From: Hondaea fermentalgiana
Taxonomy: Eukaryota; Sar; Bigyra; Thraustochytrida; Thraustochytriidae
Direction: 5' to 3'
Length of the DNA stretch: 11,352 bases
Assembly: GCA_014084085.1 (NCBI GenBank)
Contig: NPFB01000025.1
Span: forward strand, 256,673-268,024
The number at the start of each line of letters is the position of its first letter. Position 1 is the first letter of the stretch. The notes beneath the pieces were generated by a model that had not been told where the DNA came from, searched no databases, and saw only the letters and a program-made list of their open reading frames with translations. Positions 1-7,527 of the stretch are shown one piece after another. The position numbers and the translations under genes were made by a program.

Positions 1-32
1 GAGCGGGCGGCTCGGGCGCGGCGTGCACGCGA

Positions 33-51
33 GGGAGGGAGGGAGGGCGGG
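33..51 (+). other. G-quadruplex-type G tract upstream of the transhydrogenase gene
   Basis: Five GGG runs (33-35, 37-39, 41-43, 45-47, 49-51) are separated by single bases, with a further GGG at 56-58. One-base loops are the arrangement known to favour stable parallel G-quadruplexes. It lies about 290 bases upstream of the transhydrogenase ATG, on the coding strand. Whether it lies in the promoter or the transcribed leader cannot be seen. Confidence 0.6.
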
Positions 52-64
52 CAGCGGGCGGGGA

Positions 65-76
65 GAAGATATCTTC
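65..76. promoter_or_regulatory. 12-bp perfect palindrome GAAGATATCTTC
   Basis: This is a perfect palindrome in an otherwise G/C-dominated stretch, placed 266 bases upstream of the transhydrogenase ATG. The same GAAGATA half-site recurs in a 19-bp palindrome at 9366-9384. A dimeric regulator site is possible; that is inference. Confidence 0.35.
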
Positions 77-184
77 GGGCGAGGCGGGTTTAGGCCCGCT
101 ACGGGCGCAAAGGCGGCGCGAGACGCAGACGCAAGGGAGACACGCCCGGCGCCCTTTTTGCGCGCGGCGAGGGCGAGACAGACT

Positions 185-244
185 CGCATCGCACCGAGGC
201 GCGGCGCATCGCAGCGCGGCGCGGCGCATCGCACGGGGCGGCTC
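185..244. repeat. Three tandem 20-bp units in the transhydrogenase leader/promoter
   Basis: CGCATCGCA occurs at 185, 205 and 225, exactly 20 bases apart. Each is followed by a similar GC-rich spacer, and the third unit is the most diverged. Confidence 0.7.
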
Positions 245-262
245 GCCTGCAGCAGCGGCGGC

Positions 263-286
263 GGTTGCGGTTGCGGTCGCGGTCGC
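263..286. repeat. Hexanucleotide microsatellite (GGTYGC x4)
   Basis: Two GGTTGC units are followed by two GGTCGC units, just upstream of the transhydrogenase start. It is a short simple repeat, with no function implied. Confidence 0.75.
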
Positions 287-341
287 GGAGCGCGAGCGGA
301 GACAGGGCCGGCGGAGAGGCCGCAGAGTGCGCCGGCGGGCG

Positions 342-3300
342 ATGGTGGCCAACATGCACGGCGCCGTGCTGCGCCACGGCGCGGGCCTCGTGCGCGCGGC
401 CGCGCAGAGGAACGCGCTCGCGGGGCCGCGCGCGCACGCCGCGAGGGCGCTGAGCGCAGCGGCGTCGCAGGGCGAGGGCAAGAACATCCGCATCGGCATC
501 ATCAAGGAGGGCGAGGAGCGCGTCGGCATGGTCCCTGAGAACCTCGACAAGCTCGTCAAGAAGGGCGCGGAGGTCCAAGTGCAGGACGGAGCCGGTGTCG
601 CCGCAGGATTCTCCAACAGCCAGTACGAGGCCGCCGGCGCAAAGATCGTCTCCGGCGAAGAGGTCTGGAAGAGCGACGTGGTTGTCACCATCAACAAGCC
701 CTCCTCCGATGACCTCAAGAAGCTCGAGGACCGCCTCATCGTTTCTCAGCTCCAGGCCCGCAACGACCCGGCCGTCTACGACCAGCTTGCCGAGCAAAAG
801 GCCACCGGCCTCAGCCTCGACATGCTCATGCGCACCCTCTCGCGCGGTCAGGCCTTTGACGTCCTCAGTTCCCAGGCCAACGTCGCCGGCTACCGTGCCG
901 TCATCGAGGCCGGCTACCAATTCCAGCGCCCCTTTGCGGGCCAGATGACCGCCGCCGGCCGCATCAACCCGGCTCGCGTCCTCGTATGCGGTACCGGTGT
1001 CGCCGGTCTTGCGGCCATCCAGGCCGCCAAGAACCTTGGCGCCGTCGTCAACGCCTTTGATGTGCGCGCCGCCGCCGCCGAGCAGGTCCAGTCCATGGGC
1101 GCCAACTTTCTCAAGGTCGAGAGCGACGAGGACGGTTCCGCCGCGGGCGGCTACGCCAAGGAAATGTCCGCCGAGTGGTTTGAAGCCGCGCGCAAAATGC
1201 TCCTCAAGGAGTGCGCCTCCACCGACATTATCATCACCACCGCACAGATCCCCGGCAAGAAGGCCCCCGTGCTCATCACCAAGGAGATGGTCGAGGCCAT
1301 GCCCAGCGGCGGTGTCACGGTTGATCTCGCTGCCTCCACCGGCGGTAACGTCGAGACCACCCAGCTCGACAAGGTCGTCTCCATCACCGGCAAGAATGGC
1401 CAGACCATCAACTGCGTCGGCTACGGCAACATGCCCGCGCGCATGGCCTCGGTCGCCAGTACGCTCTTTGGTGGCAACGTGTCCAAGCTCCTGCTCAGCA
1501 TGTACGACAAGGAAGGCAACTTTGTGGTCAACGAGAGCGACGAGGCCGTGCGCTCCATGCTCATCGTCAACGCCGGCAAGAAGCTCGAGCCCTACAACCC
1601 GCCCCCGCCCCCTGTCGCTCCCGTCTCGGATGAGCCCAAGGAGGAGCCCAAGCCCGTTGACCCCCAGCAAAAGACCCTCGAGACTGTTCTCCTCGGCACC
1701 GGTATTTCCAGCGCCGCCATTGGCGTCGGCTCCAAGGTCCCCGACACGGGTCTCCTCGCCACCTTTGCCCTCTCCGTCTGGCTCGGCTCCGGCTCGGTCC
1801 GCGGTGTCGCCCACTCGCTCCACTCCCCGCTCATGAGCATCACCAACGCTATCTCCGGTATGACCATCGTTGGCGGCATGCTCCAGCTCGGCGGCGGCAT
1901 TCTCCCCCACACCATGCCCCAGCTTCTCGGCGCCACGGCTGTCACGCTCTCGGCCGTCAACCTGACGGGTGGCTTCATGGTCACCAACAAGATGCTCGAC
2001 ATGTTCCGTCGCAAGGATGACCCCCCTGAGTTCAACCACTACTACCTTCTTCCCCCTGCCGTCGCCGTTGGTGGCCTCGGCCTCGCTTCCCTTGCCGGCA
2101 ACTCTTCCGCCGTCGCCGGCACCCTTGGTCTCGCCTCGGGTCTTGGCTGCATTGCTGGTATCTCGCAAATGTCCAGCCAGTCCACGACTCGCATTGCTCC
2201 CTACGCCGCCATGGGTGGTGTCGGCATGGGTATTGCCAGCGCTCTTCAGGCCATGGACGTCCCTGCCTCCGTGTACGGCCAGCTCGCGATCACCTCGGCC
2301 ATTGGCGGTGGTGCCGGCTACGCCCTCGCCGGTCGCATTGGACCCACCCAGCTCCCCCAGGCTGTCGCTGGCTTCCACTCGCTCGTCGGTGTTGCCGCTA
2401 CCTCGACGGCCGTCGGTGACTTCCTCACCCACGACTTTACCCACTTTGACGGCTTCCACGCCTCGTCCATCTACCTCGGTGCCTTCATGGGCAGCATCAC
2501 CGCCACGGGCTCCGTCATTGCTTTTGGCAAGCTCGCCGAGATGATGTCCACCGATGCCCTTGCGCTCCCCGGCCGTGATGCCCTCAACATTGGCATGGGC
2601 GCTGGCTCGCTCCTTGGTCTCGCTGGCTTCCTCACGACCTCGGACCCGACCATTGCTGGCGCCTGCCTCGCCTCGGGTGTTGGTCTCAGCGGCCTCATGG
2701 GTCTGCACATGACCGCCAGTATTGGTGGCGCTGACATGCCCGTTGTCATCACTCTTCTCAACTCGTACTCTGGCTGGGCGCTTTGCGCCGAGGGCATGAT
2801 CCTCGACAGCCCTGTGCTCACCATCGTCGGTGCCCTTATTGGCAGCTCCGGTGCCTTCCTCACCAACGTCATGTGCGAGGGCATGAACCGCTCGCTCGCC
2901 AACGTTATCCTTGGCGGCTTTGGCACTTCCACCGGTGGTGCTGGTGTCGCTTCGGATGACGACCTCGTTGTTACCGAGATTGACTCGGCTGGCACCGCCG
3001 AGGCCCTCAAGGGTGCCTCCAAGGTGCTCTTTGTTCCCGGCTACGGTCTTGCCGTGGCCCAGGCCCAGGGCATTGTTGCTGACATTTCCAGCAAGCTCAT
3101 TGCCGAGGGCAAGACGGTCCACCACTGCGCCCATTCGGTCGCTGGCCGCATGCCTGGTCAGCTCAACGTGCTTCTTGCCGAGGCCGGCGTCCCTTACGAC
3201 ATTGTCCTCGACATGGAGGAGATCTCCGACGACGAGATGGCCGATTACGACGTTGCCGTCGTCATCGGCGCCAACGACACCATCAACAAGGCCGCTCGCG

Positions 3301-3497
3301 ACGATCCTTCCTGCGCCATTGCTGGCATGCCCGTCATCCCCGTCTGGCTCGCCAAGCACTGCGTCGTCCTCAAGCGCAGCGCCAACCCGCGCTCCGGTTA
3401 CGCCAACCTTGCCAACACTACCTTTGGCGAGAACAACTGCGACCTGCTCCTCGGTTCTGCCAAGGATACCCTCGAGCAGATCCGCTCCAACCTTTAG
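342..3497 (+). CDS. NNT: Mitochondrial proton-translocating NAD(P)+ transhydrogenase
   Basis: The enzyme transfers hydride between NADH and NADP+ across the inner mitochondrial membrane, coupled to proton flow, making matrix NADPH. The protein has 1,051 aa, close to animal NNT length, in the animal domain order dI-dIIa-dIIb-dIII on one chain. Residues 1-45 are rich in Arg/Ala without acidic residues, a mitochondrial presequence ending near RALSAAA. Domain I (about 49-415) has the Rossmann motif GTGVAG (217-222) and the loop SRGQAFDVLSSQANVAGY. A proline-rich acidic linker (about 418-445) precedes the membrane domain (about 450-860), which carries HSLHSPLMSITNAISG (491-506), DMFRRKDDPPE (553-563), FHSLVG, His706 and NSYSGW (807-812). 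Domain III has GYGLAVAQAQ (900-909), GANDTIN (976-982) and KRS (1011-1013), but a divergent terminal loop with GSAK in place of GDAK. The ATG at 342 (GCGATGG context) is preferred; ATG 354 is a possible alternative. An upstream in-frame GTG at 327 is not used here. There are no introns. Confidence 0.97.
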   Translation: MVANMHGAVLRHGAGLVRAAAQRNALAGPRAHAARALSAAASQGEGKNIRIGIIKEGEERVGMVPENLDKLVKKGAEVQVQDGAGVAAGFSNSQYEAAGAKIVSGEEVWKSDVVVTINKPSSDDLKKLEDRLIVSQLQARNDPAVYDQLAEQKATGLSLDMLMRTLSRGQAFDVLSSQANVAGYRAVIEAGYQFQRPFAGQMTAAGRINPARVLVCGTGVAGLAAIQAAKNLGAVVNAFDVRAAAAEQVQSMGANFLKVESDEDGSAAGGYAKEMSAEWFEAARKMLLKECASTDIIITTAQIPGKKAPVLITKEMVEAMPSGGVTVDLAASTGGNVETTQLDKVVSITGKNGQTINCVGYGNMPARMASVASTLFGGNVSKLLLSMYDKEGNFVVNESDEAVRSMLIVNAGKKLEPYNPPPPPVAPVSDEPKEEPKPVDPQQKTLETVLLGTGISSAAIGVGSKVPDTGLLATFALSVWLGSGSVRGVAHSLHSPLMSITNAISGMTIVGGMLQLGGGILPHTMPQLLGATAVTLSAVNLTGGFMVTNKMLDMFRRKDDPPEFNHYYLLPPAVAVGGLGLASLAGNSSAVAGTLGLASGLGCIAGISQMSSQSTTRIAPYAAMGGVGMGIASALQAMDVPASVYGQLAITSAIGGGAGYALAGRIGPTQLPQAVAGFHSLVGVAATSTAVGDFLTHDFTHFDGFHASSIYLGAFMGSITATGSVIAFGKLAEMMSTDALALPGRDALNIGMGAGSLLGLAGFLTTSDPTIAGACLASGVGLSGLMGLHMTASIGGADMPVVITLLNSYSGWALCAEGMILDSPVLTIVGALIGSSGAFLTNVMCEGMNRSLANVILGGFGTSTGGAGVASDDDLVVTEIDSAGTAEALKGASKVLFVPGYGLAVAQAQGIVADISSKLIAEGKTVHHCAHSVAGRMPGQLNVLLAEAGVPYDIVLDMEEISDDEMADYDVAVVIGANDTINKAARDDPSCAIAGMPVIPVWLAKHCVVLKRSANPRSGYANLANTTFGENNCDLLLGSAKDTLEQIRSNL

Positions 3498-3523
3498 ACA
3501 GCTTAGCCTGGGAAAAACGAAGA

Positions 3524-3534
3524 TTTTTTTTTTT
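3524..3534 (+). terminator. T11 tract after the transhydrogenase stop
   Basis: Eleven consecutive T lie 26 bases after the TAG stop, in the transcribed sense. A comparable T15 follows EMC1 on the other strand. A role in 3' end formation is inferred from position only. Confidence 0.3.
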
Positions 3535-3714
3535 CTGGTGTTTTCAATCGATACACCACAAGTCTTGTTTCCGTCGACGACTTGCTAGAATCAGGCCTTC
3601 AAGGCCAAGCATTTGTCTTGCTTCAGCATTTCATTCTTCTTTTACTTTTTTCCACGTAATATCGAGCCGCTTGAGGACCAAAATGATAAAACAAGCGTCC
3701 GCAGAGATAGATCT

Positions 3715-3839
3715 TGGACATTCAAACAATCGTCCCTGGTTCATTTTCTCCATCCCTTGTCAGCGAGACCATCCGCGTGGACTCGCTCGTTCTTCGCAGG
3801 CAGCAGCTGCGTCCTCGCGGCCTCGCGCGGGCGTCCTCG
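3715..3839 (+). repeat. Dispersed repeat, copy A
   Basis: It matches 10638-10762 in the same orientation. Block 1 (3715-3746) agrees at about 28 of 32 positions. Block 2 (3753-3812) agrees at about 47 of 60 without gaps. Block 3 (3822-3839) is identical over 18 bases. Two compensating 8-base indels keep the overall lengths equal. Most differences are transitions. The indels would break a reading frame shared by the copies, so it is not a conserved coding segment. Confidence 0.8.
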
Positions 3840-3878
3840 CTCCCTCTCTTCTCTCTCTCTCGCTCATTCCTTTTCTCA

Positions 3879-3884
3879 AATAAA
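3879..3884 (+). terminator. Possible poly(A) signal AATAAA
   Basis: A single AATAAA sits on the transhydrogenase strand 381 bases after its stop, just beyond copy A and a pyrimidine-rich tract. The motif is canonical in animals but not reliably used in many protists. Confidence 0.25.
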
Positions 3885-4035
3885 AGTTCTCTTTTCGATT
3901 TGCTAGTTTGCACTCATGCTCATTGACGAAATGCATCGATAGACTTTTTCGTATTTCTTGCTTGCTTTCAACTTTTCAGGCGCGCCTCATCGAAACGCGT
4001 TGAAACTACGTTCTCCCCTCACGCCTCGACCTCCT

Positions 4036-4050
4036 AAAAAAAAAAAAAAA
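4036..4050 (-). terminator. T15 tract (A15 on + strand) after the EMC1 stop
   Basis: Fifteen T in the EMC1 sense lie 9 bases after its TGA. Together with T11 on the opposite strand, both convergent genes end with a homopolymer T run. Confidence 0.3.
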
Positions 4051-4059
4051 CGCGTGAAC

Positions 4060-7053
4060 TCACTTCCATGTCTCATCCAGCGTCGACTTGCCCACCGCCT
4101 TGGACAGATAGATGGTGAGTGCGAGAAGCGCAGCAATAAGAGCGAGAAGGAGACCCGAAGCAAAGTCCTCGTCGAGAACATCAAAACCGCGAGAAGGCAT
4201 GACACGCGTGTAAAAGATATCGAGACCTGCAGCAAGAACCAGGGAGGTCGACTCGAGGCGCGTCGCAAAGCTGCGAATGAGACGCAACTGCGGGATTGAC
4301 TCGTAGTACGTAATGGTCTGCGTCGGAATCAAGGGCAGCTCCGGCGCGTACAGCATGAGGCCCTCCTCCTTCTCCATGTCGCTCAGCTTGCCAACAGGCC
4401 GCCGAGGGCTGAGAATCTGCGGCAGCTGCATGTTCACAGCCCCGTTCGCCGTGCCAATGAGCACGCGGCGGTCCGCGATACCAAAGCGAGTCTTGGTCAC
4501 GCCAAGAGCCGCAATGGCGCGCTCCGTGTAAAACGTCTTTTGCTGCACATTCGGCATCATCGAGTCGTCAAAGGCAGACATTGCCTTGCCGCTGCCCATG
4601 TTGGGACGCGATGACCAGATGTTCAGCTCGCGGGGACCAATTTCGCCCTCAAAAAGACCCACCACAGACACCTCCTGGCGACTCTTGACCTGGTTCCAGA
4701 ACGAATAGGTCACCGTGTTGTCGGCCAAAACAGCATGGACAGGGCCCGTCGACTTTTTGTGAGTAAAACGGGAAATCACCCGACCCGAGATTCCGTTGAG
4801 AATAGAGACTTGCAAATGCGGACCACTCTGCGTGGCCACCATCAAGAGGTGCGGGTCCACAAACTTGACGAGCACGGCTCCGTCGCCGCGCTTGATGCCT
4901 GGATTGTTGAGCGCGCCGCCGCTTTGGCCCTCGACAGCGAGAAGGGTCTGCGACGCAGGGACAATCATGGACCACAGCTCTACGCCAGCGCGTTGCGAGG
5001 GGTCGACGGCATAGCCCGTGAGTGCGCCCGTCTCGTTCGAATAGACGACAAAGTGCAGGGCGCGCAACTGGTCCTCGAGCTGCAAGACAGATTCGGTGCG
5101 GCTCGAGGGAAGGACGTGTACCCGCTGCGCGTGGTCAAGAGCAATCAAGACGGCTGCGGGGCTGACATCTTCTTCACTGGACGCGGCGCTGGGGAAAATA
5201 TCGCCCGGGAGAACAGCAATTTGCGCCAAGGGCGTGTCAATGTCCTCGACCCTGGTCACCGCGCCAGTGATGGCATTGCGCCAGGTGACGCGGCCGTGCG
5301 CTTCGTCCACGATTGCCACCTCGGCAGGGTGATCAAGACCGGCTTCGCGCGCGCGCGTGACGAAAAGACGCGATCCAGGGGACTGCGCGGCCCAAAGGAG
5401 ACTGCCATCGGCCGAGTTGAGGCCGAAGACCTTGCCGCTCGCACTGCGCAAGACCAAAACACGGCGAAAGCCAAAGGAAAACATTTCGCCCTGCGAAAGG
5501 CTCTCGGCACGCGGGAGCTCCCCGCGAATGGCCTGCACCAGCATCTTGCCCTGCGAAGCGACAAACTCGCTCAGATGCTGTGTGGCCGCGCCAAAGAGAG
5601 ACTGAACAAAGCGTTGCACCGTGCGCACCTGGTCCTTGAGCCTGAACATGAGAATGCTTGCATGCGAGCCGTGCGCAAAGACGTGCGCGGCCTCGTCACC
5701 CAGCGATCCGACTTCATCCGTTGGCGGCAAATCCACTGCCACGGCTTCCACGACGTTGGCCAAAGCCTCCTCGCGAACAAAGAGTGTGCTTGCCTCGCTT
5801 GCGCCAGACTCGATCTCGATGCCCACGGCAGACGCATCCTCAAACACAAAGATGGCACGCGTGCCAGTGCTTGAGTCGCCCACGATGATTCTTTCAACGA
5901 GCCCGCGCGCACCCGATTGGCCTTGCGGCTCCGGAAATGCAATCTCAGTGACGCCGCCCGCCGATTGCACGAGTACGCGCGAGATTGGGCCGCACTGCGC
6001 CTCGTCACCGGTACCGGAAGCGGTGCTGCTCTGTACCGCGGCGATGACCGATGCACCGCTCACACCAATTGCAGCGGCCTCGACGCCCTTGAGAGCCTCT
6101 GCGATCTTGAGTTCGCCATCAACCGCGTAGATAATACCAGCATCCGTGGTGAAGAAGCGCGCGGAGCCAAGCGACTGTACCGAGCCCTTGATCGAGGGAG
6201 CGTTCGTGAGCTCTTGCAGTTGGTTCGCAACGCAGTCAAAAGCGACGAGGGCGCCGGACTCCTTGCGCACAAAAAGTAGCGCAGAGCCCACCTTGGCCAC
6301 GCCGCTCTTAAGCACGGTGATTTCATCAGCAGAGACGCCTTCGAGACCCGAAACCGGGTCAAGGGTGGCGCCCGAGTTCGCGAGCTTGCGAACCTCGAGC
6401 TTACCGGTCTTGATATCCACGCCATAGGCCATGATAGACGGGCGCTTGCGCTTGCCACCCGTCGCGCTACCAGCGGCCTCGACAAGACCTTGCCACGCAA
6501 TGGTCTTGTCGAGATCGACCTCGTGGAGCACGCGTCCCGAAACACCGTCCAAGACGACAAATTGAAACGGCGTAAGAGCCGCCACGTCGGGCGTGCCATC
6601 GTTGTTAAAATCGTTGTCGAGAAGTTCGAGAACACCCGTCGCATCCGCATCGGCATTGTCGCAGATCTTGGCGTCCCATTCGAGGCCGGCTTGGCGGGAG
6701 TCAGACGTCACCACGCCACCGGACGGGGTCGCCCAAAGCTCGATGACGCACGCGTCGGCCGATGCCGTCGCAAAAAGTTCGTGCTTGACTCGAGAAGCCA
6801 ACGGCGCAGATCGTGCCGTGGGCAGGGTCTCGCGCCAGACCACCTCGCCATCCGTCATGCGCACGGCGCCAACCGTGGCCTGTGTCGTTGCGACGAGGGC
6901 CAGGTCGTCATCCAAAAAGACGCCGTGCGCATAGGCGCCGAGATTGCGCACCGTCCAGTCGTTGACGCCAGCCTGGTCCTCGTGCAGGCCGTGCGCAACA
7001 CTGACGGCCGCCGCCAGCACGGCGGCCGCCATGCGCGCCGTCGCCGTCACCAT
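4060..7053 (-). CDS. EMC1: ER membrane protein complex subunit 1
   Basis: EMC1 is the largest subunit of the ER membrane complex, which inserts tail-anchored and multi-pass proteins into the ER membrane; its bulk is lumenal beta-propeller. The protein has 997 aa, the usual animal length. Residues about 1-22 form a hydrophobic Ala-rich signal peptide ending near SVAHG, followed by LHEDQAGVNDW, the conserved start of the mature family. PQQ/WD-like blades follow, for example DGEVVWRETL, DGSLLWAAQ and HGRVTWRNA. The C-terminal EMC1 (DUF1620) region is diagnostic: GRVISRF..KKSTGPVH, SPRRP (882-886), ESTSLVLAAGLDIFYTRV (934-951) and GFDVLDEDF (956-964). One transmembrane helix (about 965-983) precedes a short basic tail ending DETWK. 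The ATG at 7053 has A at -3 and G at +4; ATG 7032 is an alternative that still leaves a signal peptide. The frame upstream extends only to a GTG. There are no introns. Confidence 0.94.
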   Translation of the reverse strand: MVTATARMAAAVLAAAVSVAHGLHEDQAGVNDWTVRNLGAYAHGVFLDDDLALVATTQATVGAVRMTDGEVVWRETLPTARSAPLASRVKHELFATASADACVIELWATPSGGVVTSDSRQAGLEWDAKICDNADADATGVLELLDNDFNNDGTPDVAALTPFQFVVLDGVSGRVLHEVDLDKTIAWQGLVEAAGSATGGKRKRPSIMAYGVDIKTGKLEVRKLANSGATLDPVSGLEGVSADEITVLKSGVAKVGSALLFVRKESGALVAFDCVANQLQELTNAPSIKGSVQSLGSARFFTTDAGIIYAVDGELKIAEALKGVEAAAIGVSGASVIAAVQSSTASGTGDEAQCGPISRVLVQSAGGVTEIAFPEPQGQSGARGLVERIIVGDSSTGTRAIFVFEDASAVGIEIESGASEASTLFVREEALANVVEAVAVDLPPTDEVGSLGDEAAHVFAHGSHASILMFRLKDQVRTVQRFVQSLFGAATQHLSEFVASQGKMLVQAIRGELPRAESLSQGEMFSFGFRRVLVLRSASGKVFGLNSADGSLLWAAQSPGSRLFVTRAREAGLDHPAEVAIVDEAHGRVTWRNAITGAVTRVEDIDTPLAQIAVLPGDIFPSAASSEEDVSPAAVLIALDHAQRVHVLPSSRTESVLQLEDQLRALHFVVYSNETGALTGYAVDPSQRAGVELWSMIVPASQTLLAVEGQSGGALNNPGIKRGDGAVLVKFVDPHLLMVATQSGPHLQVSILNGISGRVISRFTHKKSTGPVHAVLADNTVTYSFWNQVKSRQEVSVVGLFEGEIGPRELNIWSSRPNMGSGKAMSAFDDSMMPNVQQKTFYTERAIAALGVTKTRFGIADRRVLIGTANGAVNMQLPQILSPRRPVGKLSDMEKEEGLMLYAPELPLIPTQTITYYESIPQLRLIRSFATRLESTSLVLAAGLDIFYTRVMPSRGFDVLDEDFASGLLLALIAALLALTIYLSKAVGKSTLDETWK

Positions 7054-7527
7054 CGTGCGCGTCCTCCCTCCGCGCGCCACGTGCAGAGCGACCTCGTATC
7101 CGCGCGCCACGGGGGCAAAACAACCTCGATGAAGAAGGAAAGCTCAGGAAGAAGCTCGGTCGCGCCGCGAGCGCGCGCCGAGTGCCGCTGCAAGCAGATG
7201 CGGTGCCGGGCACAAGCGGGCACACACGCTCCCCGCGCTCCGGCGAGGACGAGCGCAATCTGGGCGAGCAGGCAAAGGTCTTTTGCTGCTGCGCTGCGGC
7301 TGATGTGCTGGCGCCTCCAGAATGTCATTCGCTCGAAGCGGGGAAAATAGGGCCGCTTCTTCCATGGATACATGGCTAATTCGACCCGGCTTGCTTGACA
7401 AGGCTTCGGCATGTCAACAAACAAATCAGATGATCGCTTGCCAGAATGCAAAGGGACAAGGATATAGCTTCTTTCGGATAACTGCTTGCCAGATCGAGAA
7501 GAGATGGCGTATGTCGTGAGCTCCGGG
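7054..7527. other. Intergenic region, EMC1 promoter side
   Basis: These 474 bases lie between the EMC1 start and the stop of the next minus-strand gene, so they should hold the EMC1 promoter/leader and the 3' flank of the coiled-coil gene. The half near EMC1 is GC-rich; the half near 7330-7520 is more balanced. GCTTGCCAGA is directly repeated at 7436-7445 and 7484-7493. I see no TATA-like element, RNA gene or credible small ORF. Confidence 0.7.

Larger units (their letters stand above)
3498..4059. other. Intergenic region between convergent genes
   Basis: This is the shared 3' flank of the transhydrogenase (+) and EMC1 (-), 562 bases with lower GC than the genes. It contains a poly-T tract following each stop codon, a 13-bp palindrome (GGCCTT, C, AAGGCC) at 3594-3606, the first dispersed repeat copy, a 22-base pyrimidine tract at 3840-3861 and one AATAAA. 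No convincing ORF is present. Confidence 0.8.

Noticed and set aside
334..340. Use of upstream GTG 327 or similar non-ATG starts for the transhydrogenase, EMC1 and coiled-coil genes
   Set aside because: In each case a good-context ATG lies shortly downstream and already includes the targeting or N-terminal features, and eukaryotic initiation favours ATG.
99..3359. A 1,086-codon open frame antisense to the transhydrogenase
   Set aside because: It is the mirror of a GC-rich gene whose codons mostly end in C or G, which removes stops from an opposite frame. Its translation is Gly/Ala/Asp/Val-rich with no family features, while the forward frame is a clear transhydrogenase.
3726..3750. GGTTCATTTTC in copy A as a tRNA B-box or SINE promoter
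   Set aside because: The match to the B-box consensus is weak, copy B differs in the motif, and no A-box or cloverleaf is visible upstream.
3722..3913. A minus-strand frame over repeat copy A whose ends resemble a frame over copy B
   Set aside because: The resemblance is at the DNA level. The middle is frame-shifted by an 8-base indel, so there is no sign of selection on a protein.
4735..5874. A 379-codon plus-strand frame opposite EMC1
   Set aside because: It is a shadow of EMC1, whose own frame carries family motifs throughout. The plus frame has none.
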